Shown here: positions 50,715-59,227 of the stretch, piece by piece
Numbering within the stretch: position 1 is the stretch's first letter
Layout: the number at the start of each line of letters is the position of its first letter
Source of the DNA: Merdimmobilis hominis
GTDB lineage: Bacteria; Bacillota; Clostridia; Oscillospirales; Ruminococcaceae
DNA length: 64,000 nt
Assembly: GCF_021109255.1 (NCBI RefSeq)
Contig: NZ_JAJODG010000001.1
Reading direction: 5' to 3' (one strand)
Made by a program: the position numbers and the translations under genes
Notes under the pieces: model-generated
Told to the model about the DNA's origin: nothing
What the model saw: only the letters and a program-made list of their open reading frames with translations
Databases searched by the model: none

Positions 50715-52019
50715 ATGCAGATTACTACCCTTGCCAAGGAAGTACAACCCTATGTCGTTGAGATGCGCCGGTACTTCCACCAGCATCCTGAACTCTCCAA
50801 CCGGGAGGATAAGACCATCCAGCGCATTGCCCAGGAGCTGACCGACATGGATATCCCCTATGAGGAGATCCCCAAAGGGGGTATTTTGGCCACCATCCAG
50901 GGTCTGGACCCCGGAAAGGGGAAAACCGTGTTGCTGCGGGCGGACATCGATGCCCTGCCGGTGCAAGAGCAGCCCTGCAACCTATCCCAGCCCCGGGTCT
51001 GCCAAAGCCAGGAGGACGGGGTGATGCACGCCTGTGGCCACGACGGCCACATCGCCATGCTGTTGGGAGCCGCTAAAATCCTTTCCTCCCACCGGGAGGC
51101 CATCCACGGAACCGTGCTGCTGCTGTTTGAGCGCGGGGAGGAAAACGGCGGGGGGATCGGCTATATCCTGGCCTATATGGATCGCCATGGCATCCGTCCA
51201 GACACCGTCTATGGGACCCATATGTCCGCTTCCCTGGAGTCCGGGAAGGTGGGGGTTATCACTGGAGGGGCCGCCTCCACCGCCATGGGGTTTGACATCA
51301 CCCTCCACGGCCGGGGAGGCCATGGTTCCCGGCCAGATTTGGCGGTCAATCCGGTGGATTGCTTTGTGGCCATCTACAACGGGCTGCAAGCCGCCCGCTT
51401 GACCAAGGTCACCCCCTTTGCGCCGCTGACCCTCTCCATCGGCTTGGTGGAGGCCGGCACCGCGAAAAACATCATTCCAAGCGACCTGCGGTTTGCCGGG
51501 ACGGTGCGGCTGTTTGACCGGGAAAAGGTGGGCCTTCCCTTCCGGGAGGAGATGCGCCGGTTGGTGGATTCCACCGCGGCGGCCTACGGCTGTACCGTCA
51601 CCTACAACAGCTTCACCCAGCCGGGATTCCCGGTGGACAACGACCCTGTGTGCGCCGCCTTTGCCCGCCAGGTGATCGGGGCGGAAATCGGGGAGGATGC
51701 CATTTGCCAGCCGGAGCCTTGGATGGCGTCGGAGAGCTTCTCCCAGCTGCAAAAGATGTGGTCGGGTGTGTTTGTCTACCTGGGGGTCAACAACCCGGAG
51801 AAAGGCACTGGGGCCGACCACCACAACGAATATTTTGACCTGGACGAGGATGTTCTGGCCTTGGGGGTTACCGGAGCGGTGGTCTATGCCCTCCAGTTCC
51901 TGGACAGCGGCATCGACACCTTGGGCAGCCAGTGGAAAGGCACTTTGCCGGAGTTGTATGACACCCGCGGGGTGGACGGCGCGACGGTCCAGAGCTATTA
52001 CGACGGCATCCAGCTGTAA
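50715..52019 (+). CDS. M20 family amidohydrolase
   Basis: The 434-aa protein has the M20D pattern: RYFHQHPELSNREDKT, DIDALPVQEQP, the metal motif HACGHDGHIAMLL, the catalytic ERGEENGGG region and GRGGHGSRPD in the dimerisation domain. The final TGADHHNEYFDLDE holds the last metal-binding histidines. It should remove acyl groups from amino acids or cut dipeptides. It differs clearly from the other M20 gene at 39259-40431. ATG 50715 follows AGGAGGTG. A terminator comes 50 bases after the stop. Confidence 0.9.
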   Translation: MQITTLAKEVQPYVVEMRRYFHQHPELSNREDKTIQRIAQELTDMDIPYEEIPKGGILATIQGLDPGKGKTVLLRADIDALPVQEQPCNLSQPRVCQSQEDGVMHACGHDGHIAMLLGAAKILSSHREAIHGTVLLLFERGEENGGGIGYILAYMDRHGIRPDTVYGTHMSASLESGKVGVITGGAASTAMGFDITLHGRGGHGSRPDLAVNPVDCFVAIYNGLQAARLTKVTPFAPLTLSIGLVEAGTAKNIIPSDLRFAGTVRLFDREKVGLPFREEMRRLVDSTAAAYGCTVTYNSFTQPGFPVDNDPVCAAFARQVIGAEIGEDAICQPEPWMASESFSQLQKMWSGVFVYLGVNNPEKGTGADHHNEYFDLDEDVLALGVTGAVVYALQFLDSGIDTLGSQWKGTLPELYDTRGVDGATVQSYYDGIQL

Positions 52020-52070
52020 GGGTGCTGTGGGGAGAGAGGGCCCGGTTGCTCTCACCTGCATGGGAATAGA

Positions 52071-52102
52071 AAAAAAGGAGACGCATCTGCGTCTCCTTTT
52101 TT
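52071..52102. terminator. Bidirectional terminator
   Basis: AAAAAAGGAGACGCA and TGCGTCTCCTTTTTT form a stem around TC, between the convergent M20 and DUF134 genes. Confidence 0.92.
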
Positions 52103-52115
52103 GGCCTTGGATGAG

Positions 52116-52481
52116 TTAATGAGGGCAGTTCCCATGTTTTTTGCAGCAGTGGCGGTGATGGCAGCGGGAAGCTTCGCCGCGGGGACCGTCGCTTCCGCAG
52201 ATGCGGTAATCTCCCCCGGCGATCTCCAGCCGGCCGCCGCCGACCAAGAACTGGGCCACCTTTTTGCGGGCGCTGTTGTAAAGCAGCTGCACCGTAGGCC
52301 GGGAGACCTCCATCTGAGCGGCGCATTCTTCCTGAGTCATATCCTCCAAATCGATGAGGCGGATGGCTTCATATTCCTCCACATTCAGGAGGATGGGGGC
52401 ATCATGGCCGTTCCACCCGCCGGAAAAGCTCTCCACCGGGGGGAGGCCGCAGACTCGTTTCCATTTTCTTGGACGTCCCAT
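52116..52481 (-). CDS. DUF134-family DNA-binding protein
   Basis: The 121-aa protein begins MGRPRKWKRVCGLPP, the DUF134 signature. It has a helix-turn-helix of sigma-70 region 4 type (EEYEAIRLIDLEDMTQEECAAQMEVSRPTVQLLY). The C-terminus is Cys/His-rich (RCHHRHCCKKHGNC), suggesting metal binding. Family members often accompany FeMo-cofactor-like and Cys-rich small proteins; the next gene upstream in the transcript is Cys-rich. ATG 52481 lies nine bases after GAGGTG; a GTG at 52493 is part of that site. Confidence 0.9.
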   Translation of the reverse strand: MGRPRKWKRVCGLPPVESFSGGWNGHDAPILLNVEEYEAIRLIDLEDMTQEECAAQMEVSRPTVQLLYNSARKKVAQFLVGGGRLEIAGGDYRICGSDGPRGEASRCHHRHCCKKHGNCPH

Positions 52482-52505
52482 GGGAAAAAGCACCTCGTTT
52501 CGTTT

Positions 52506-52811
52506 TTACTGTGCAGGCTGTTCTGTTGGCTCGGCGGGCAGATGGCTCAGCTGTTCTTCCACCTCTGCCAGCCGCTGGGCCAAAAACTCCTTCTGCTGAA
52601 GCAGCAGCTCCCGAGTGGGAGCCTCCTGGCAGTTCATCCGACGGCAGGAGCCATCTTTGCCATGAGGTCCGCAGCCATCCCGTCTGGGGCTGCATCTGTT
52701 CATCCAGCAGGAGCTCCCTTTGCCGTGGGATTCGCAGCTGTCATGCACCATTTTTTCCTGGCGGCGTCCGCAGCCGCCCATTCCATTTTGACAATTGGCA
52801 TGATTTCTCAT
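52506..52811 (-). CDS. Cysteine-rich small protein with C-terminal coiled coil (DUF5320-like)
   Basis: The 101-aa product has an N-terminal half rich in Cys, His, Gly and Arg (MRNHANCQNGMGGCGRRQEK, and later CSPRRDGCGPHGKDGSC). The C-terminal helix LLLQQKEFLAQRLAEVEEQL is a likely coiled coil. The layout resembles DUF5320-type proteins found with DUF134 genes, but the match is by pattern only. A metal-binding role is inferred. ATG 52811 follows AGGAGAG. It is first in a two-gene operon, 24 bases before DUF134. Confidence 0.75.
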   Translation of the reverse strand: MRNHANCQNGMGGCGRRQEKMVHDSCESHGKGSSCWMNRCSPRRDGCGPHGKDGSCRRMNCQEAPTRELLLQQKEFLAQRLAEVEEQLSHLPAEPTEQPAQ

Positions 52812-52984
52812 TTGTGTAGCTCTCCTTTCTTGTGGACAGATAGGTTTTTATCATATGCTAATTACCTTGCAACCTTAGCATACTATTATTTTTGGCATAT
52901 GTCAATAACTATCTGCGAAAAAATAGCCGCTGGTATGCAAAAAAGGCGGGAGAACACCGTTCCCCGCCCTCTTGTGTGTTTTGG

Positions 52985-53257
52985 CTACCGCCCCTTGGAT
53001 TCCCGTTCCTTGAGCCGTTCATACTTGGATTTGGTGGCCATTCCGCCGCGGATATGCCGCTCGCTTTTGTTTTTCTCCAGCACCTGTTTCACCTGTTGGT
53101 ACAGCTGTGGGCTGATGGCTTTTAAACGTTCCGAAACATCTTTATGTACCGTTGATTTGCTGATATTGAATTCCTTCGCGGCCTGCCGCACGGTGGCATC
53201 GTGTTCGATAATATAGTTTCCCAGCGTAATGGCACGCTCCTCGGGCAACCCTTTCAA
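52985..53257 (-). CDS. spoIIID: Sporulation transcriptional regulator SpoIIID
   Basis: SpoIIID switches mother-cell gene expression during sporulation. The 90-aa product matches it along its length: GLPEERAITLGNYIIEHDAT, the helix-turn-helix VRQAAKEFNISKSTVHKDVSERL, and the conserved C-terminal HIRGGMATKSKYERLKE. The start is TTG 53257, seven bases after GGGAGG; the frame continues upstream to an ATG at 53302 without a ribosome site. Its presence is good evidence that the host forms endospores. Confidence 0.95.
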   Translation of the reverse strand: MKGLPEERAITLGNYIIEHDATVRQAAKEFNISKSTVHKDVSERLKAISPQLYQQVKQVLEKNKSERHIRGGMATKSKYERLKERESKGR

Positions 53258-53377
53258 CCCAGTTCCCTCCCCGTGTCTAGTGTTTAACACATGAGTATGC
53301 ACTGGGAAAAGGGTTTATGCGGTTGTCTGGCGCTTTGGGCGGGAAAAGGAAAAAATCTTGGGGTTCCCCAATAAGAG

Positions 53378-53416
53378 AAGCCGCCCTCCCCAGATGTGGG
53401 GAAGGCGGCTTTTTTA
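53378..53416. terminator. Terminator downstream of eutH
   Basis: AAGCCGCCCTCCCC and GGGGAAGGCGGCTT form a stem around AGATGT with one mismatch. The T tract is strongest in the plus direction, but it also lies right after the eutH stop. Confidence 0.7.
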
Positions 53417-54502
53417 TTATTGTTGAGGAAGGGCGCTGGATTTGGGGGTGAAGGCCATGGCGGCAACCACCGCACAGATGCCCCCGGTCAACTTGGCCGC
53501 CATGTAGGCAGAGACCACCGAGGAGGGTTCTACACTGGCCATAAAGGCCAATTGTCCCCCCAGAACAAAGGCCCCGCTGACTGCAAAGGCAGCATTCATC
53601 ACCTTGCCCCGCTGGTCCATCTTATCCAGCATGGGGATCATGGAGATACAGGTGGCCAGGCTGGCGATCAGCCCCACCACCGAATAGGCGTTGATGCCCA
53701 GCCGGTCGGCGATGCGGGCGATGGCGTTGTAGAAATACCGCAGGATGAGGGAAGCGGCCACCATCGACCCAGCCACCACCACCGCGATTTTGATGACGAT
53801 GGTGAGGGATTCGAAGAACAGATCGTCGGAAACTATCTGATAAGAGGGAAGAAACACCCCCAGCATCACCAGGGCAAAGAGGAGGAGGCTGGCAATCCGC
53901 ACCAGGTTGCCCAAGGCGGACAGCACCCGGATGGTGACGTCCTTGGCCTTGAGGAGGCAAAGGCAGATGCCGGCGCACAGAAGGAGGATGGGCAGAAGGT
54001 TGCGGATAAGATCCCCCATGGGCAGGCCGGTGAGCAGCGCACCCGCCACCACCCCGGCGGGAATGGTGACGATCCCCCAGACGATGCCCTGCATAAAGGG
54101 GGCAGTGTCCTCCTTGCGGATGGTGGTCAGGGCCACCGGCAGGGTGAAGGAGATGGTGGCGCCCAGGCTGGAAGCCACCATTACCCCGGAGAAAATCCCC
54201 AGGGCGGGGGTAGCGGCCATCTCCTTGGCGATGGCATAGCCACCCATGTCTGGGGCCAGCAGGCTGCCGATGAGGATGGAGGCGTCAAAGGGCAGGTGGG
54301 CGGCAAAGGCGGCGATGGCCTCCGGGTTGCTTTTGACCGCGGTGACCCCGATGCAGTAGACCCCCACGATGGAAAGGGCCAGGGAGGCCATCGACTCCAG
54401 GCCGGAATCGAATTCGGCGGCCAGGCCCAGTTTCCCCCCAAAGAGTTTATCAAATAGGCCCAGGAGGGCGAAGATCAGCAGGATGCCGATGAAGATATTC
54501 AT
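53417..54502 (-). CDS. eutH: EutH-family ethanolamine permease
   Basis: The 361-aa membrane protein matches EutH: a first helix MNIFIGILLIFALLGLFDKL, then GVYCIGVTAVKSNPEA, the conserved LLAPDMGGYAIAKEMA loop and a C-terminal AFVLGGQLAFMASVEPSSV. About eleven helices are predicted. EutH eases ethanolamine entry at low concentration. No other eut gene is seen, so it may serve another amine or work with genes elsewhere. Its stop codon is next to a terminator, and the M24 gene lies seven bases upstream in the same transcript. Confidence 0.9.
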   Translation of the reverse strand: MNIFIGILLIFALLGLFDKLFGGKLGLAAEFDSGLESMASLALSIVGVYCIGVTAVKSNPEAIAAFAAHLPFDASILIGSLLAPDMGGYAIAKEMAATPALGIFSGVMVASSLGATISFTLPVALTTIRKEDTAPFMQGIVWGIVTIPAGVVAGALLTGLPMGDLIRNLLPILLLCAGICLCLLKAKDVTIRVLSALGNLVRIASLLLFALVMLGVFLPSYQIVSDDLFFESLTIVIKIAVVVAGSMVAASLILRYFYNAIARIADRLGINAYSVVGLIASLATCISMIPMLDKMDQRGKVMNAAFAVSGAFVLGGQLAFMASVEPSSVVSAYMAAKLTGGICAVVAAMAFTPKSSALPQQ

Positions 54503-54508
54503 GCAGGT

Positions 54509-56296
54509 TTACTTCTCCAATGGTTTTGTTTTTTCTTTGAGCCAGGCTTTCTCCCGGTCGTCCATGCGGGGGCTCAAGGTGTCATAGACCATCTGATGGT
54601 AGTCGTTGAGCCAGCCCAGTTCCTCCTCGTTCATCAACTCCAGCACCACCGGTGTAGTGTCGATGGGCAGGTAGGTGATGGGCTGGAAGGCGAAGAACCG
54701 GCCGTATTTGGTCTCCATATGCTCCACCACCAAAAGCTCGTTTTCGGTGCGGATACCCACAATGCCCTCCTCATAAATGCCGGGTTCGTCGGTGATGGTC
54801 ATGCCGGGCTGGAAGGGAACGTGGTTGGTCATCCGCATGCTCTGAGGGCCTTCGTGGATGGGGCCTACAAACCCGACGCCGTGGCCGGTGCCGCAGCGGT
54901 AGTCGATGCCGTAGCGCCACACCTGGTTCCGGGCCATGATGTCCAGGTTGGCCCCGGAACAGCCCTCCATAAAGACGGTGCGGGCCATGGCGATGTTGGA
55001 TTTGAGGACATAGGTGTAATACCGGCGCTCCTCGTCGGTCAGTTCGCCCAGGGCGTAGGTGCGGGTGGTGTCGGTGGTTCCGTCGATGTACTGGGCCCCG
55101 GTGTCCAAGAGGAGGAAGCCCTTCTTTTGCAGCACCGCGTGGTTCTCCTTTGTGGGATGGTAGTGCATCATGGCGGCGTTGGGGCCGTAGGCCGCGATCA
55201 CCGCAAAGCTGTCCTCCAGGTAACCCTCCTGCTGGCGGCGGAACTCCACGAGCTTTTCGCCCACATCCACCTCGGAGATGGTCTCCCCGGCGGCCAAGGC
55301 TTTTTCCAGCCACATCTGAAGCCGGGCCATAGCCACGCCCTCCTTGATGTGGGCGTTTTTGGTGTTGGCGATCTCGGTGGGGTTTTTGACGGCCTTCAGG
55401 CAGAAGGCGGGCTCCTCCCCTTCCAAAATGGTCAGGTTGGGGTTTTCCTCCATGGCAAGGTACAGCCGGTAGTTGACATCTTCCACGCTGACCAGCATGA
55501 CGGTGGGCTTGGAGATGGCGGCGACACCCTCCAAAATCCCCTCATAGGGGCGGATGGCTACCCCGTTTTTCTCCAGGTAGGCGAGGGCCTCCGGGGAGAT
55601 GCGGCTGGAGTTGACATAGACAGCCGCTTCCTCCTGGGTCAGGAGGGCATAGGCCACAAAGGAGGTATTGTACGCCACGTCAGAGGCCCGCAGGTTGAGG
55701 AGCCAGGCCACGCTGTCCAGCCGGGTGACCACCATGGCGCCGGCGCCGTTCTCCCGGAGACAGGCGCGGACCTGGGCGATCTTCTCGGCGGCGGAAAGGC
55801 CGGCGTATTTCTCCTCCAGCAGATAGACAGGGCTTTGGGGGATGGCGGGACGGCCTTCCCAGATGGGGGCGATTAGGTCCACTGCCCGGATGCCGATCTC
55901 CCGCTCCACAAACTGAGCCTCCATATCCAGCACGATGCTGGTGGCGGTGACCATGCCGTCCAGGCCCAAGGTCTCTCCGGCTTTCAGGCGGGAGAGCAGG
56001 AATTCCTGCACAGTGGGGACCCCTTTCTCCCCCATGCGGTAGAGGACAATTTCACTGCCCTCCATCTGCCGCTGGGCTTGGATGAAGTACCGGCCGTCGG
56101 TCCACAGGCCGCTTTCCGTCTCGGTGACCACCAGGGTGCCGGCGGAACCGTCAAACCCGGAGAGCCAGGCCCGGGCTCGCCAATGGTCGGGGAGATATTC
56201 GCTGATGTGGGGGTCGGAAGAGGGGATCAGGTAGGCTTGTACCCCAGCTTCTTTCATGTGCACGCGCAAAAGAGATAGTTTCTCATTGGTTGTCAT
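54509..56296 (-). CDS. Three-domain Xaa-Pro aminopeptidase (aminopeptidase P, M24B)
   Basis: The 595-aa enzyme removes N-terminal residues before proline. It has two creatinase-like N-terminal domains (DPHISEYLPDHWRARAWLSG and LNLRASDVAYN are hallmarks of the long APP form) and a pita-bread catalytic domain. The catalytic domain has the metal ligands in LLDTGAQYIDGTTDTTRTY, GTGHGVGF, DEPGIYEEG and RTENELLVV. The length fits long APP enzymes, longer than E. coli PepP. ATG 56296 follows AGAGGA. It is first in a transcript with eutH. Confidence 0.94.
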   Translation of the reverse strand: MTTNEKLSLLRVHMKEAGVQAYLIPSSDPHISEYLPDHWRARAWLSGFDGSAGTLVVTETESGLWTDGRYFIQAQRQMEGSEIVLYRMGEKGVPTVQEFLLSRLKAGETLGLDGMVTATSIVLDMEAQFVEREIGIRAVDLIAPIWEGRPAIPQSPVYLLEEKYAGLSAAEKIAQVRACLRENGAGAMVVTRLDSVAWLLNLRASDVAYNTSFVAYALLTQEEAAVYVNSSRISPEALAYLEKNGVAIRPYEGILEGVAAISKPTVMLVSVEDVNYRLYLAMEENPNLTILEGEEPAFCLKAVKNPTEIANTKNAHIKEGVAMARLQMWLEKALAAGETISEVDVGEKLVEFRRQQEGYLEDSFAVIAAYGPNAAMMHYHPTKENHAVLQKKGFLLLDTGAQYIDGTTDTTRTYALGELTDEERRYYTYVLKSNIAMARTVFMEGCSGANLDIMARNQVWRYGIDYRCGTGHGVGFVGPIHEGPQSMRMTNHVPFQPGMTITDEPGIYEEGIVGIRTENELLVVEHMETKYGRFFAFQPITYLPIDTTPVVLELMNEEELGWLNDYHQMVYDTLSPRMDDREKAWLKEKTKPLEK

Positions 56297-56604
56297 ATGT
56301 GGTGTTCCTCTTTTCTTTTCAGATAGGGCATATACCCCTATTGTAGCAAAGTTCTGTGTGGTTTCAAGGGGGGAAGGCATGGCAAATCCAACATTTTTGA
56401 AGGGGAAGAATCGCCTCGCCTTGTTTTTGCAGGGGGAGTATGGTACCATAGTCACAGCAAAGCTGTGCCATCTGTGCAGACTTTCCGTTGGGATAGTCAC
56501 AGCCAAGCTGTGCCATTCGAAGAATTGCTTGCAGGGCATCTCTCACAAGGGCTGCAACCGGCCCTTGCCACCATAGAGAAATTGAATTGTAGGAGGACAC
56601 CCCC
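56297..56604. other. Intergenic region with rearranged family-1 repeat, no gene seen
   Basis: It holds the upstream regions of the divergent aminopeptidase and DUF4438 genes and the repeat at 56436-56546. Nothing else was recognised. Confidence 0.5.
56436..56546 (+). repeat. Intergenic hairpin repeat, family 1 (rearranged copy 3)
   Basis: GTCACAGCAAAGCTGTGCCA and GTCACAGCCAAGCTGTGCCA occur in tandem about 50 bases apart, separated by CTGTGCAGACTTTCC. The second continues into TTCGAAGAATTGCTTGCAGG as in the other copies and then breaks off. It looks like two truncated units joined head to tail. Confidence 0.65.
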
Positions 56605-57459
56605 ATGCTTAGAACCAACCGCGACCAAGTGGTAAAAATCTCCGTCCAGGGGGAGATCAGCGCCCCCATCTACAGCAACCCCGGAAAACTGGATTCCGAG
56701 GGCCGGATCTTTGTTCTGCCCGGAACCGGCGGCATCACTTACAACGTCAAGATCGGCGACCCGGCCTGCGGGTTTGAGTGCGACCATGTGGAGCCCGGTG
56801 TCTCCACCAAAAACTACGATGAGATGAAGAACAACGCTTACAACTACCTGTCCTGCATCGGCAATGAGGCGACCATCATCACCGGCGATGGCAAGGGGGC
56901 CAAAGGTTTTGTCACCGGCACCCACGGCGGCATCGAACACGTCATTATGTACTTTGACCCCGCTATCCTGGACACCCTCAACATCGGGGACAAAGTCAAT
57001 GTCAAAGCCTATGGACAGGGCCTCAAACTGCTGGATTACCCCGAAATCACCGTGAAAAACCTGGACCCTGACCTGCTGGACAAGCTGAACATTGAGGAAA
57101 AGAGCGGCAAACTGATCGTCCCGGTGGCCAAAAAGGTGCCCGCCAAGATCATGGGTTCCGGCCTTGGCTCCAACACCACCAACAAAGGCGATTACGACAT
57201 CTGCTTGTTTGACGATGCCACGGTGGCGGAATATGGCCTGCGGGATCTGCGGCTGGGGGATATCGTTCTCCTGGAGGACTGCGACAACACCCACGGACGC
57301 AACTACCTCAGCGGCGCCTGCACCATCGGTGTGGTAGTCCACAGCGACTGCCGCATCATGGGCCACGGCCCCGGTGTCACCACCCTGTTGACCAGCAAAC
57401 GGCCGCTGATCGAGGGCAAGATCGACCCCAAAGCCAACTTGGCGGACATCCTGCTGTAA
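56605..57459 (+). CDS. DUF4438-family protein, unknown function
   Basis: The 284-aa protein opens MLRTNRDQVVKISVQGEISA and contains VLPGTGGITYNVKIGDPA and GVSTKNYDEMKNNAYNYLSCIGNEA. The later HGGIEHVIMYF, MGSGLGSNTTNKGDYDI and MGHGPGVTTLL segments mark the DUF4438 family of anaerobes. No catalytic motif is known to me. There is no signal peptide or membrane segment. ATG 56605 lies eight bases after AGGAGG. It is monocistronic with a terminator. Confidence 0.88.
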   Translation: MLRTNRDQVVKISVQGEISAPIYSNPGKLDSEGRIFVLPGTGGITYNVKIGDPACGFECDHVEPGVSTKNYDEMKNNAYNYLSCIGNEATIITGDGKGAKGFVTGTHGGIEHVIMYFDPAILDTLNIGDKVNVKAYGQGLKLLDYPEITVKNLDPDLLDKLNIEEKSGKLIVPVAKKVPAKIMGSGLGSNTTNKGDYDICLFDDATVAEYGLRDLRLGDIVLLEDCDNTHGRNYLSGACTIGVVVHSDCRIMGHGPGVTTLLTSKRPLIEGKIDPKANLADILL

Positions 57460-57472
57460 GTAGGGCGTTCCA

Positions 57473-57504
57473 GAAGCCCCCCTCCGGTGAGAGGCGGGGC
57501 TTTT
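57473..57504 (+). terminator. Terminator after DUF4438 gene
   Basis: AAGCCCCCCTC pairs with GAGGCGGGGCTT (one bulge) around CGGTGA and is followed by TTGTTATT. Confidence 0.8.
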
Positions 57505-57680
57505 GTTATTCTGACCGGGTTTTATAAGGGAAAACCGCCTTTTCCTGTCGGTAGTTTCAGCCAGCTCCACGGAAGGAGAAGAACAATATGCCAGGCAAGG
57601 AAACAATTCTGTGAAAAAACGAAGAAAAACAAGACAATTGCCAGTAATTACATCCTATTCTGACATTTAAATTTTCTTTA

Positions 57681-57735
57681 TTTACAGAATGTGACAGTAT
57701 AGCTCGACTCCATTTCCATACAATTTTTCTGTAAA
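57681..57735. promoter_or_regulatory. Inverted repeat around the XRE regulator promoter
   Basis: TTTACAGAA at 57681-57689 is repeated inverted as TTCTGTAAA at 57727-57735, just before the ribosome site. A related ATTCTGACA lies at about 57657. The arms flank the likely start of transcription, as expected for an autoregulated repressor. Confidence 0.5.
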
Positions 57736-57746
57736 GGAGGAATTCT

Positions 57747-58065
57747 ATGGAAATCTTTGATTTCGGTCTCCGGCTGCGGGAACTTCGGGAGAAAAAGCGC
57801 CTGTCACAGCAGCAATTGGCCGACTGGCTGGGATTGACCCGTTCCAGTATCAGCAATTATGAAAACAACACTCAAACTCCTCCCGCAGACACCCTGGTTC
57901 GCTTGGCCGACATTTACGGCGTATCGGTGGATTACCTTTTAGGGGTAAAAAAACGACCGGAAACGGGTTTTGGTGATTGAAGGCCTAACCCCTTCCCAGG
58001 AGAAGGCTCTGGAAATACTGGCGGAGGAATTCCGGGAGGCCAACAGCAAATCCATCCAACGTTGA
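57747..58065 (+). pseudogene. XRE-family helix-turn-helix regulator with probable frameshift at an A7 run
   Basis: The first frame (57747-57980, 77 aa) is a complete Cro/CI-type domain: LRELREKKRLSQQQLADWLG and LTRSSISNYENNTQTPPADT, then VSVDYLLGV. It then runs through AAAAAAA at 57947-57953 and stops after 11 more codons. If one A is removed, the frame continues to TGA 58063-58065 with RKRVLVIEGLTPSQEKALEI and LAEEFREANSKSIQR, a natural regulator tail. So the gene is frameshifted, uses slippage, or carries a base-calling error. The DNA-binding domain is intact in any case. ATG follows AAAGGAGG. Confidence 0.8.
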
Positions 58066-58471
58066 CCGGGGAATGCCGGCTCCCGCTGGGCTTTTCGGCG
58101 GGAAAGGGAAGAAGGCCCACCTTCTTCCCTCTTTTACTGTGGGCTTTTTTGGACGGGTTAAGAATATTGTAAGAAAGAAACCCTTTGGTTTGTAAGAAGG
58201 AATTTTTATACTGATGCTGTAGGGCCCTTTGGGTTCCCCGAAGCCAATCCTTTCGGTGACACAATAAACGCAGGGCGTCCACAGGGGAAGACTTTGTGGT
58301 ATAATAGCCACAGCAAAGCTGTGGCATTCGAAGAATTGCTTGCCGGGCGAAGCCCTTTGCGGCAACAGCCGCACCGCAATTCTTGCCGTTTGTGCAGACT
58401 TTGTGATATGGCCCAGCGGACTGGGGATTGGCAAACAAAAAGCGCCGGGAACACAATGGAGGTGTCAAAGC
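58066..58471 (+). other. Intergenic region with family-1 repeat, no gene seen
   Basis: It contains an unremarkable stretch with an AAGAAGG/CCTTCTT hairpin near 58108-58127, and the repeat at 58289-58410, whose TATAAT may serve as promoter for the two-component operon. Confidence 0.45.
58289..58410 (+). repeat. Intergenic hairpin repeat, family 1 (copy 2)
   Basis: The unit starts GACTTTGTGGTATAATAG and runs into the perfect dyad CCACAGCAAAGCTGTGG, then GAAGAATTGC...GCAATTC enclosing GGGCGAAGCCC and TGCGGC/GCCGCA. It ends with GACTTTGTGATAT, a direct repeat of its start. It closely matches copy 1 at 41-166. Confidence 0.78.
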
Positions 58472-59176
58472 ATGGATAAATACAACATTTTGGTGGTGGA
58501 TGACGACCGGGAGATTGTGTCGGCCATCGCTATCTATCTGGAGAACGAGGGGATGCATGTCGTCAAAGCTTACGACGGTTTGGAGGCCCTGGAGGCAGTT
58601 GCACAGGGGAACATCCACCTTATTGTCATGGACATTATGATGCCCAAGCTGGACGGCATGAAAGCCACCATGCGCCTGCGGGAGAAGAACAATATCCCTA
58701 TCATATTGCTTTCCGCCAAAAGCGAAGACACCGACAAAATCCTCGGCCTCAACATGGGGGCGGACGACTACATCACCAAACCTTTCAATCCCTTGGAGCT
58801 GATCGCCCGGGTAAAATCCCAGCTGCGCCGGTACGTTAAGCTGGGAACTTTGCCCCAGGAACAGCCCGATGAGGAGATTCTCCGCTCCGGCGGATTGGTG
58901 ATGGACTGCCGCAGCAAGACAGTCACAGTGGATGGGGAACCGGTGAAACTGACCCCCATTGAACTGAAGATCACCGAGCTTTTGCTGCGCAACCAGAACC
59001 GGGTGTTCTCCATCGATGAAATTTATGAACGGGTGTGGAACGAGCCCAGCTTCGCGCCGGAAAACACAGTGGCTGTCCACATCCGCCGCATTCGGGAAAA
59101 GATTGAGATCAACCCCAAGGACCCCAAATATCTGAAGGTGGTGTGGGGCATCGGCTATAAGATTGAAAAATTATAG
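58472..59176 (+). CDS. OmpR-family response regulator
   Basis: The 234-aa protein has a receiver domain with the acidic pair DDD at 10-12, phospho-acceptor Asp54 in IVMDIMMPKLDG, and the conserved Ser/Lys positions in LLSAKSEDTDK and ITKPFNPLEL. A winged-helix output domain follows (VKLTPIELKITELLLRNQNR, HIRRIREKIEINPKDPKYLK). It resembles VanR-type regulators. ATG 58472 follows GGAGGTG. The cognate kinase gene starts 51 bases downstream. Confidence 0.93.
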   Translation: MDKYNILVVDDDREIVSAIAIYLENEGMHVVKAYDGLEALEAVAQGNIHLIVMDIMMPKLDGMKATMRLREKNNIPIILLSAKSEDTDKILGLNMGADDYITKPFNPLELIARVKSQLRRYVKLGTLPQEQPDEEILRSGGLVMDCRSKTVTVDGEPVKLTPIELKITELLLRNQNRVFSIDEIYERVWNEPSFAPENTVAVHIRRIREKIEINPKDPKYLKVVWGIGYKIEKL

Positions 59177-59227
59177 CCGGTGTCTGCCCGCCTCATTCAT
59201 CTGGAAACAAAGAAGGAGGATGGCGCC

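Noticed and set aside
53417..54502. Ethanolamine utilisation cluster or microcompartment
   Set aside because: Only eutH is present; no lyase, shell protein or regulator was found in the window.
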